Shown piece by piece: positions 54,392-64,000 of a DNA stretch of 64,000 nucleotides. The first letter of the stretch is position 1. Every line of letters begins with the position of its first letter. The notes under the pieces were generated by a model. That model had not been told where the DNA came from. It saw only the letters and a program-made list of their open reading frames with translations, and did not search any database. Source of the stretch: an uncultured Lactobacillus sp. (GTDB lineage: Bacteria > Bacillota > Bacilli > Lactobacillales > Lactobacillaceae); NCBI GenBank assembly GCA_946482465.1, contig CAMLRL010000001.1, forward strand, positions 121,489-185,488. Direction: 5' to 3'. Position numbers and translations under genes: made by a program.

Positions 54392-55843
54392 CTAATTATC
54401 TAAGTACTGTTCGTAGCCGTGATCAAATAAAATTATGGTAAATACAGCACCTTGATTTGACTTAGACTGAACGCGAATTTTGCCGCCATGCTGCTTAATT
54501 AAAGAAGAAACAATTGATAAGCCTAAACCATATTCGCCTTTACCCGAACGCGTGCGCGATGGATCCGCCTTAAAATACCTTTCAAATATATACTTAAGTT
54601 GCTCATGACTCATGCCAATACCATTATCTTTAACACTGATGATGGTGGCGTGGGCAGCCCGATAGCCAGTAATCTCAATTCTACCATCAGTAGTAAATTG
54701 AATAGCGTTTTGAATTAAATTGACCATAATTTGGGTAAAGCGATCTCTATCGGCATAAATTGGCAAATCTATAGGTGCTGAAATAATAATTTTATCATTT
54801 GCCTTAGCAGCATTATGTTTAAGCTGCATCGTAACATCGTCTAATACCTTTCTGGCATTAAACTTGGTTTTGATTAAATCAATTTGGTTATTGCGTATCT
54901 TTTCATAATCCAGATTTTCGTTAACGAGCCGAATAAGCCTTTTTGTTTCCCTGTTCATTAAAGCAATAGACTTCGGCTTGGCTTTATCTGGAATTGCATC
55001 ATATTGCAGCCCTTCCAAAATACCGTTGATTGTAGTTAATGGTGTCCGCATTTCATGCGCAGCATCAGCCATGAACTGATCCCGTCGTTTTTCTTGTGCC
55101 TTAACTTCTTGATTTGATTTCTTTAATGCGCGCACCATTTGGTTAAAGTTATCAGCAAGCTGAGTTATTTCATCATTACCACTGTAATTAGCCTGTACGT
55201 CAAAATCTCCCGCAGCAACTTTTTGAGTAGCCTGAGACAAATTTTTAATCCTATTAGTTGCATAAAACGACAAGATAAAACTTAAAATTAAGCCAACTAT
55301 TAATGCAGTCAACAACGCACTGAACAAATTTTGTTTGGCACTTCTTATTGGTCGTTCAACGGTTGACACCCGAACTCCCAGCCAAATTGCACCAATAAAT
55401 TTACCCTGATCACGCCAAGGCAAAAGCACCCCAGTACAGGTGTCTTTAGTATGACCTAATTGCGAAATTATTTCATTGTTGTTTTTGATATGCAGCTTTT
55501 TTCCACGCTTTACTTGTGCAAAGTGCTTGTCAGAAAGTTTAATCTTGTTATTTCTTTTGGGATAAATCTGTTTGCCCCGCGTATTAAAAACGCTGAAATA
55601 TACTTTATCGCTATGAAGGACAAACTGCAGTCTATGCAAAAACTTGGGGTTAAGCATTGCTGAGCCATTCTTTTCTTCACTAGCAGCCAAAGTTCCCAGA
55701 GCAGAAGCAAAATCTTCCATTCTCTGATAGTTATGGGCATAAGATTGCTTAGTGACGTTATTAATTTCTGAAAAGCCAATTATTGATACCGTAGTAAGAA
55801 TGATTAGTAAAAAACTAAGCATGTGCTGATAAATCAACTTCAT
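54392..55843 (-). CDS. Sensor histidine kinase
   Basis: HAMP; DAAHEMRTPLTTINGILEGL; HATPase_c motifs. Confidence 0.95.
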   Translation of the reverse strand: MKLIYQHMLSFLLIILTTVSIIGFSEINNVTKQSYAHNYQRMEDFASALGTLAASEEKNGSAMLNPKFLHRLQFVLHSDKVYFSVFNTRGKQIYPKRNNKIKLSDKHFAQVKRGKKLHIKNNNEIISQLGHTKDTCTGVLLPWRDQGKFIGAIWLGVRVSTVERPIRSAKQNLFSALLTALIVGLILSFILSFYATNRIKNLSQATQKVAAGDFDVQANYSGNDEITQLADNFNQMVRALKKSNQEVKAQEKRRDQFMADAAHEMRTPLTTINGILEGLQYDAIPDKAKPKSIALMNRETKRLIRLVNENLDYEKIRNNQIDLIKTKFNARKVLDDVTMQLKHNAAKANDKIIISAPIDLPIYADRDRFTQIMVNLIQNAIQFTTDGRIEITGYRAAHATIISVKDNGIGMSHEQLKYIFERYFKADPSRTRSGKGEYGLGLSIVSSLIKQHGGKIRVQSKSNQGAVFTIILFDHGYEQYLDN

Positions 55844-55852
55844 AATAAAAAC

Positions 55853-56572
55853 CTACGAATCATCAAATTTATAGCCAACGCCCCAAACAGTTTGGATAAC
55901 ATCTGCACCCACGGTTTCCAATTTTTGACGCAACTTTTTGATATGAGCATCAACTGTCCGGTCTTCACCATAATAATCATAGCCCCAGACAGCTTCTAAT
56001 AATTGTTCACGGGAAAATACCTGTTTAGGTTTTTGAGCCATAGTATATAGTAAATCGAATTCTTTTGGTGTAATGTTTTGAACGTATTTTCCGTCATATA
56101 GTACTTCACGTCTGCTCTTAGAAATTTTGGTATGAGCTGTTTCGACATCGAATTTTTCGGCTTCTTTAGTTTCTTTTGATTGTTCTTTATGATCATCAAT
56201 TCTAATTCTGCGTTGCAGCGCCTTGATACGAGCAATTAAAGCTAAAGGACTAAAAGGCTTTGATACATAATCATCTGCACCAGCATTAAATCCCTGAATC
56301 TGTTCCTCCTCACTACTGCGAGCAGTTAACATAATAATTGGAATTTGTGGTGAAATCGCACATACGTCTTTAGCAACTTGTATGCCATCTTTTTTAGGTA
56401 GATTGAGGTCTAACGTGATCAAATCATACTGGTCAGGATTTTTGGCAAACATTTTAACGGCTTGTTCCCCATCAGTAGCTACATCCATGGTCCAACCTTC
56501 TTTTTCAAAGAACATTCCCATCATTTCTGCAACTGACTGATCATCCTCGACCATTAAAATTTTGAGTTTCAT
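55853..56572 (-). CDS. OmpR-family response regulator
   Basis: Receiver plus winged-helix (ITPKEFDLLYTMAQKPKQVFSREQLLEAVWGYDYYGEDRTVDAHIKKLR). Confidence 0.96.
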   Translation of the reverse strand: MKLKILMVEDDQSVAEMMGMFFEKEGWTMDVATDGEQAVKMFAKNPDQYDLITLDLNLPKKDGIQVAKDVCAISPQIPIIMLTARSSEEEQIQGFNAGADDYVSKPFSPLALIARIKALQRRIRIDDHKEQSKETKEAEKFDVETAHTKISKSRREVLYDGKYVQNITPKEFDLLYTMAQKPKQVFSREQLLEAVWGYDYYGEDRTVDAHIKKLRQKLETVGADVIQTVWGVGYKFDDS

Positions 56573-56964
56573 TTTCGGTCCCTAAATCCTTTTGTTCTCT
56601 CCCTTTTTACTTTGTCAGGATCTATATAATCTGCCGGCAATTCATGACGGTTTTTTAAGTAGCTTTTTAAGGCTTTTTCCGTAGCCATGATTGGAAAGAT
56701 AATGAAAAGATAAAATGTCAGCAGCCAAAGTAAAAAATAACGATCCCATTTAAATAAATGTATTCCAATACCCAACAATAATTGAATTAAACCAAAAGCA
56801 ATAAAATTTAAACTTGCTCTTTTTTGAGCAAACTTGAAACTGTTTTTATTGACTTGGGCCAAGTATGAATGATACCCGTAAAATGGAATTTGTCTTTTTG
56901 CAGGCGAGATTAGCCATAGCAGTCCAATTACTAACATAATTGCACCACATGCGATATAAATCAT
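56569..56964 (-). CDS. Small SdpI-like membrane protein
   Basis: Three to four TM, 131 aa; overlaps the response regulator start. Confidence 0.6.
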   Translation of the reverse strand: MIYIACGAIMLVIGLLWLISPAKRQIPFYGYHSYLAQVNKNSFKFAQKRASLNFIAFGLIQLLLGIGIHLFKWDRYFLLWLLTFYLFIIFPIMATEKALKSYLKNRHELPADYIDPDKVKRERTKGFRDRK

Positions 56965-56987
56965 ACTTTTTCCTTTCTCTAATAGAT

Positions 56988-57959
56988 TTAATTCTCATTT
57001 CCTGGTGTTGAAATAACTATTTTCATATTACCTTCAAACTTAAAATTCTTTATTTCATTAGGAATAATCAAATTTGTTCCTAATGCTAAATCGTAAGTCT
57101 TATTTGCAAATTCGAGTTTACCCGAACCATCAATAATTGTGACTAATAAGTACGGGTGACTATTTAAGCCAGTTTGCCATTGACCATTAAGGTCTATTTG
57201 CCACAAATAAAAATGAGGTGAAGTTGGTGGCTCAACTAGAGTTTTGATAATAGCATCCTGCTCATGTTTAGTCTTGATCTTAAGTTGGGGATCAACATGA
57301 GGAACCTGAGTAACATCAATTGACTTTTGTGTATGTAATTCCCGTTTCTGACCTGTTTTTTGGTCAACTCGGTCATAATCATACAGTCTATAAGTTACAT
57401 CACTGGATTGCTGAGTTTCAATTACTAATATTCCTTTTGTAAGTGCATGAATTGTACCTGAGGGAACGTAAAAGAAGTCTCCGGCTTTGACTGGGACTTT
57501 ACGCAATAGCTTATCCCATTCTCCCTTTTTGATCATTTCTGCCAATTCACCGCGAGTTTTAGCGGTATGACCATAAATCAAATACGAACCAGGGTCAGCC
57601 TGCAGGACATACCAGCTTTCGGTCTTGCCACTGTCATTCTCTACTCTGCGGGCATAATCGTCATCAGGATGAACTTGCACAGATAGATTGTCATTAGCAT
57701 CCAAGAATTTAACCAGTAAAGGAAATTCTTTACTTTTTGGATTGCCAAAAAGCTCTGGATTTTCTTGATACACTTGCCGTAAGCTTTGTCCTTTGAATTG
57801 ACCGCTAGTGACAGTTGAAGCGTCATCCTTGTATCCAGAAATAACCCAAGCTTCACCGACTTGACCATCTGGAATATCATAATTAAAAATAGTTTTTAAT
57901 TTGCGCCCACCCCAAATCTTAGGTCTAAAGTATGGCGTTAAAAATATTGGTTCCATCAT
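56988..57959 (-). CDS. manA: Mannose-6-phosphate isomerase, class I
   Basis: FLDANDNLSVQVHPDDDYA; GTIHAL. Confidence 0.95.
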   Translation of the reverse strand: MMEPIFLTPYFRPKIWGGRKLKTIFNYDIPDGQVGEAWVISGYKDDASTVTSGQFKGQSLRQVYQENPELFGNPKSKEFPLLVKFLDANDNLSVQVHPDDDYARRVENDSGKTESWYVLQADPGSYLIYGHTAKTRGELAEMIKKGEWDKLLRKVPVKAGDFFYVPSGTIHALTKGILVIETQQSSDVTYRLYDYDRVDQKTGQKRELHTQKSIDVTQVPHVDPQLKIKTKHEQDAIIKTLVEPPTSPHFYLWQIDLNGQWQTGLNSHPYLLVTIIDGSGKLEFANKTYDLALGTNLIIPNEIKNFKFEGNMKIVISTPGNEN

Positions 57960-58118
57960 AATTCACCTCACTATTAGTGTAATCTTTTAAAGTGCAAATT
58001 TAAAACTATTTTTTCAAATATGAAAACAAAAGTTATTATTTTAAAAGTAATTTCCAATACAAAATAAAGATATTATTTAATTTGCTTTATTTTAATATGA
58101 GATTTTTAAAAAACAAGA

Positions 58119-58154
58119 AAAAAGCCCAGCAGAAAGAATTCTGCTGAGCTTTTC
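58119..58154 (-). terminator. Terminator of glp operon
   Basis: AAGCCCAGCAGAA-AGAA-TTCTGCTGAGCTTTT. Confidence 0.8.
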
Positions 58155-58187
58155 GGGGAAACAATTTACTACTCGACAATTTTATTT

Positions 58188-59933
58188 CTATTTATTTTTA
58201 CTCTTTAATCCCTCCAGTCGTGACTCTGCAATTTCATGGTCTAAGTCATTTATATATTGCTCTTTTAATGCCTTATCCCAGCCATAGTAATCAGACATAT
58301 GCTTTATTACACCATCTTTAACTTGGCTCAAGGTGTCACTCTTGAACAAGATATGGTAAGTCCGACGTAAAAGATAATCAACTGGAGTCAAAGTCATTTC
58401 TTCGTTTAATGAATAGTCCAGTGCAGCCGTTTCGCCTAAACTTAAACCATCTGCTGGCTTAATCTTTTGTGCATAGTCGTATATTTGCTCTGCTTGAGAA
58501 CCATATAGGTTAGCGATTTCAGTTGCATCTTCAGAAGCTAAACCAGCAGCAACACCATCTTTAGCAATCCGTGCCAGTTCTTCTTCTGCATGATCAGAAT
58601 CAAAGTCACCACCAGCAACTTTAATTTCAGCAGAATCTTGCAAAGTGAAGTTCTTAGAAAACTTATCATGCAATTTCTGCTGTATTTTCTTCATTGCTCC
58701 ATTAGCCATAATGCGGTAGTCTGTCAACTTACCACCAGCTAATGTGATTAAACCGTCTTCAGCTTCAGTTAGTGAACTACCACGTGATACAGCAGACGGA
58801 GCCGAAGTACTGTCAGAAACACTGGCTCCAGTAGCAGCATCAGCTGCTTCGTTTCCTTCAACCTCTACTTCAATTAAAGGACGAACTCCTGCCCAACTGG
58901 CTTCAATATCGTCAATTGTCAAATGGGCTGCAGGATACTTTTTATTAATGATATTTAACAAGTAATCTACATCGCTTTGTTCAACAGTTGGATGAGCGTA
59001 ATCACCGGTAAAGTCAGTATCTGTAGTACCAAAGTAAGTTTTACCTTCTCTTGGAATTGTGAAAATCATACGACCATCTGCCGTGCCTGAACCAAAGTAA
59101 GTTGGTTGTGGCACCGTCAGGCGTGATTGGTCTACTACAAGGTGCACACCTTTAGTTGGACGCAAGCGTGGTTTCTTGTAAACCTCTTTATCTTCTTGAC
59201 GTACTGTATCAGACCAAGGACCAGAAGTATTAATAATTACATCTGCGTGTATTTCAAATTCTTCACCGGTTAAATTGTCGTGAACGCGCACACCATTTGC
59301 TTGCATTTGGTCGTTATGTAAAATTCTGATGCACTTCAAGCGACTAACAGCCAAACAACCTAAATCATGTGCCTTTTTAACGTTTTCAACAACCAGCCTT
59401 GAGTCATTGTTTTGATAGTCTAAATAAACACCCGCACCTTGCAGATTTTCACTATTTAATTGTGGTTCACGCTTTAAAGTTTCTTCTTTATCCATCATGT
59501 AGTTAGCATATTTGATTAAAGGTGAATCTCCTTCAATGCCAGCTAGATGATCATATAAATCCATAGCCACTTTGACTGAAAACATAGTAAACGTGGTGCC
59601 GGGTTCATCATAAATTGGCAAAATCATCGGGTCTGGTTGTGTCATATGTGGCGCAATGTGCTGGATAACTGCACGTTCTTTAACAGTGTCGGAAACCACT
59701 TGAACGTCAAAAGTCTTAAGATAGCGAATACCACCATGTACTAATCTGGTAGAACGAGAAGAAGTTCCACCACCAAAATCTTGCATGTCAATCAAGCCAG
59801 TTTTCATTTTGGCTGCACTAGCTTGCAAAGCAACGCCGGCACCAGTAATGCCGCCACCAATAACCAGTAAATCTAATTTTTCATTCTTTAAACGTTCAAT
59901 TTCTTCTTGTCTCGTTTTAATTGAGAACGCCAT
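58188..59933 (-). CDS. glpO: Glycerol-3-phosphate dehydrogenase/oxidase
   Basis: LLVIGGGITGAGVALQA FAD motif; adjacent to glpK. Confidence 0.93.
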   Translation of the reverse strand: MAFSIKTRQEEIERLKNEKLDLLVIGGGITGAGVALQASAAKMKTGLIDMQDFGGGTSSRSTRLVHGGIRYLKTFDVQVVSDTVKERAVIQHIAPHMTQPDPMILPIYDEPGTTFTMFSVKVAMDLYDHLAGIEGDSPLIKYANYMMDKEETLKREPQLNSENLQGAGVYLDYQNNDSRLVVENVKKAHDLGCLAVSRLKCIRILHNDQMQANGVRVHDNLTGEEFEIHADVIINTSGPWSDTVRQEDKEVYKKPRLRPTKGVHLVVDQSRLTVPQPTYFGSGTADGRMIFTIPREGKTYFGTTDTDFTGDYAHPTVEQSDVDYLLNIINKKYPAAHLTIDDIEASWAGVRPLIEVEVEGNEAADAATGASVSDSTSAPSAVSRGSSLTEAEDGLITLAGGKLTDYRIMANGAMKKIQQKLHDKFSKNFTLQDSAEIKVAGGDFDSDHAEEELARIAKDGVAAGLASEDATEIANLYGSQAEQIYDYAQKIKPADGLSLGETAALDYSLNEEMTLTPVDYLLRRTYHILFKSDTLSQVKDGVIKHMSDYYGWDKALKEQYINDLDHEIAESRLEGLKSKNK

Positions 59934-59964
59934 GATTCAGCCTCTTTCTCTCTAATAAAATTAA

Positions 59965-61524
<1,560 letters not shown>

Positions 61525-61552
61525 TTACAACTCAATTTTACCCTCGCTTTTT

Positions 61553-61566
61553 AGTAAGCGCTAACA
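61553..61566. promoter_or_regulatory. cre site candidate upstream of glpK
   Basis: AGTAAGCGCTAACA matches the cre consensus at 13/14, 77 nt upstream of glpK. Confidence 0.6.
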
Positions 61567-61615
61567 TATAATGGTGATAACTTATTAGTTAAAGTTATAA
61601 AGAAAAGGATGATAC

Positions 61616-62491
61616 ATGATGAAATACAGCTTGTTAGCATACAAATATTTTGTTGATGTAGTTGAAACTCAAGGATTTACCCCAGCTGCCAAAAGAAATT
61701 TTGTTTCTCAAACCGCGATTAGCAACGCAATTAAAAATTTGGAAAAGCAACTTGGAGTGCAGCTAATTGACCGTTCGACTTCTCATTTTAAAGTAACTTT
61801 AGCAGGTAGCAATCTCTATCACTGCGCCATCCCTCTTTTAAATACCTATTATGAATTTGGTGAAAAAATAACCCAGTTAAATAATTCTTTTAGTATCCTA
61901 AAAATTCATTATCTGCATGGGTTTGGTTTCTGGACAGTCAAATTAGCACAATCTTTGTTAACATCTAACCCCAAATTACAATTACAATTAGATACAGAGA
62001 ATTTTGCGACAAGCTTTACAAAGTTGGATGCAGGAAATTATGACGTCCTGATTGGTTTTTCAACGGCGGTAAGCAAAATTAAAGATATTCACGTTAAAAA
62101 AATTGGAACAGCCAATTTTAGCATTTTACTTAATCAGAGTTCTTTAACTAAAAATGGCAATATAAGCAAGAAGACTTTTAAAAGGCAGCCCCTTTTTTTA
62201 CAAAAATGGACTGCTACAGATAGTAATGATGTGCAATCAAAAATTAAAATAATTCTGCGTCAAATGCACATTGACTACTCTCAAATCATTTATCTAGACA
62301 GTTTCGACGCAGCAATATCGAATGTTATTTTAAATCATGGTCTGGCAATTTATCCGCGAGAATTATCAATACCAAAAAAATATGATGATTGTCTCTGCTT
62401 TTTACCTCAACTGCCTGAACTGAAATATGACGTGGTGGCTATTTATAAAAATCCGGCTCTCGCCAATATTTTGGAACGTGCAACTGATTAG
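61616..62491 (+). CDS. LysR-family transcriptional regulator
   Basis: YFVDVVETQGFTPAAKRNFVSQTAISNAIKNLEKQLGVQLIDRS. Confidence 0.92.
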   Translation: MMKYSLLAYKYFVDVVETQGFTPAAKRNFVSQTAISNAIKNLEKQLGVQLIDRSTSHFKVTLAGSNLYHCAIPLLNTYYEFGEKITQLNNSFSILKIHYLHGFGFWTVKLAQSLLTSNPKLQLQLDTENFATSFTKLDAGNYDVLIGFSTAVSKIKDIHVKKIGTANFSILLNQSSLTKNGNISKKTFKRQPLFLQKWTATDSNDVQSKIKIILRQMHIDYSQIIYLDSFDAAISNVILNHGLAIYPRELSIPKKYDDCLCFLPQLPELKYDVVAIYKNPALANILERATD

Positions 62492-62553
62492 CAAGTTCTA
62501 ATGATGATAAATTAATTTCTGCTACCGCGTTTTGGGCAATGATTAAATATTTA

Positions 62554-63747
62554 CTATTCCAACTTGCCTAATTTGCTTAAACCGCTGAATACAGTAATCA
62601 ATATGGAACCAAACATACAGATAGCCGCAACAATAAATATTGCATGTACCTCCGCCTTAATGAGAAAACCGCTAATTAACGACATAATCGGTCCAATAAT
62701 TCTAGTTAACGAAGTTGAAATTGATGTGATTGTGCCTTTATACCGGTCTGGAGTCTCTGCTTGAATTACAGTAAAAAAGTTAGCTTGTGACCAGACACTA
62801 CCAAACGAAACTAAAGCATAACCAAAAGTAACTAGTAGATATGACTGAACATTAAGCATAACTATAAAGCCAATCATTATCAGTGAAGCGATCATCAGCA
62901 TTTGCGTACCTAATTTCAGATTTTTATTTATTTTTAAATAGACAGAGTTGCCAATAATACTGGCGACAGCGGCGACTGTGAAAAAGATACTAACGAGATT
63001 AACGGAAACCTGCATTTTTTGTTTTAATAAAAAAGTTAACATAGGCACAACCGCCTGAAAACCAACATTAGCCACAAAGAAACTGGCAATTAACCATTTA
63101 ATGTTGTGATGAGCAAATAAAAAAGAAATTCCCTTCTTAGCACTTTTAATAAACGAATTGCTCTTTTTCAATAACTTATTTTCCCTATGCAATGGCTCAT
63201 AGCCCTTAACAACATAAGTCAAATAGCCAAAGCTTAGAGCATCGAGTAAAAAACCACCGATATAATTAATTAAATTAATGACTATAGCAGCGATGCCAGG
63301 ACCAAAAGTTTTTTGTAAAGAAGAAATCAAACCAACTTGACCAGAAACAGATGATAGTTCTTCTTTTTTAACTGATTCAGCTATGAATATTTGATATCCA
63401 GTCCAAGTAACTAAATCAAATGTGCCTAGCAGAAATACTACTAATAAAAGCCAATATATAGAAAAGTTTTTTATTACTAAAAACGGGGCAATAATAATCA
63501 GAATCATTTGCATGACTAATGACAACAACATAATTTTCTTGCGGGAATAGATGTCAAAAAGCGGTCCAATCGTCAATCCAAAGAGCGCCGTTGGCAAATA
63601 TTCAACTGCCGTTAAAAGTCCCATGATAACTGATGAATGAGTTCTAGAAAGCATTAAAAGCGGAATTGCAAAGGTGCAGAATTGATCTCCTATTCCCGAA
63701 ATAGCATAGCCTAAAAGTAATTTGTTTTTTTGTGATAAATTTTTCAT
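62554..63747 (-). CDS. MFS transporter
   Basis: 12-TM pattern, 397 aa. Confidence 0.88.
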   Translation of the reverse strand: MKNLSQKNKLLLGYAISGIGDQFCTFAIPLLMLSRTHSSVIMGLLTAVEYLPTALFGLTIGPLFDIYSRKKIMLLSLVMQMILIIIAPFLVIKNFSIYWLLLVVFLLGTFDLVTWTGYQIFIAESVKKEELSSVSGQVGLISSLQKTFGPGIAAIVINLINYIGGFLLDALSFGYLTYVVKGYEPLHRENKLLKKSNSFIKSAKKGISFLFAHHNIKWLIASFFVANVGFQAVVPMLTFLLKQKMQVSVNLVSIFFTVAAVASIIGNSVYLKINKNLKLGTQMLMIASLIMIGFIVMLNVQSYLLVTFGYALVSFGSVWSQANFFTVIQAETPDRYKGTITSISTSLTRIIGPIMSLISGFLIKAEVHAIFIVAAICMFGSILITVFSGLSKLGKLE

Positions 63748-63898
63748 TGTAACTTCTTTTTTATATCTATTAATACCTAATGAAATTTATTATAGCGCAG
63801 ATAAATTGGCTTAATCGAAAATATATCAATATCACGCAAAACTTAGAATTATGCCTATATAAAATTAGTTTGGTCCTTCTATGCCGTGCGGAGACAAA

Positions 63899-63936
63899 AT
63901 AAAGCCCTATGAATGCTTTATTCATAGGGCTTTATT
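63899..63936. terminator. Perfect bidirectional terminator
   Basis: AATAAAGCCCTATGAAT-GCTTT-ATTCATAGGGCTTTATT. Confidence 0.85.
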
Positions 63937-64000
63937 GATATATTTTATGGAGGTGAGGGGCGTAAATAAAGAAAATAGATATGAATAACTAAAGTAGCTT

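Noticed and set aside
54392-56572. Possible lantibiotic/bacteriocin regulatory two-component system
   Set aside because: No adjacent peptide, ABC exporter or modification genes; reads as a generic OmpR/histidine kinase pair.

Overview
A 64-kb AT-rich Lactobacillus-type chromosomal window (SLAP-domain protein, YSIRK-type adhesin, Lactobacillus-like gene content). Most of it is core genome: rodA-DUF2969-yidD-mreB/mbl, the complete F0F1 ATPase operon (atpBEFHAGDC), upp, sua5/prmC/prfA/tdk, murT, a galactitol-type PTS operon, pgi, an LTA synthase, a two-component system, manA, glpO/glpK. An accessory region (~28.6-40.3 kb) contains a ~7.5-kb integrated element. It is bounded by a 19-bp direct repeat (32732-32750 / 40185-40203), and the right copy is the 3' end of a tRNA-Gln gene. 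The element has a tyrosine integrase, an Stl/cI-like repressor with three 17-bp operators, small HTH genes, a decayed prim-pol gene and an ArpU-like regulator, so it looks like a phage satellite (PICI-like) or prophage remnant. Its most notable cargo is a compact three-gene minus-strand operon at 37365-38691. The order is ADP-ribosyltransferase-like toxin, small antitoxin candidate, SecB-like chaperone, which is the architecture of toxin-antitoxin-chaperone (TAC) anti-phage systems such as CmdTAC. Other leads: a probable 6S RNA (~3349-3545), murT without an adjacent gatD, several frameshifted genes, duplicated membrane-protein modules, and an IS3 remnant. All family calls come from reading sequences by eye; no database search was run.
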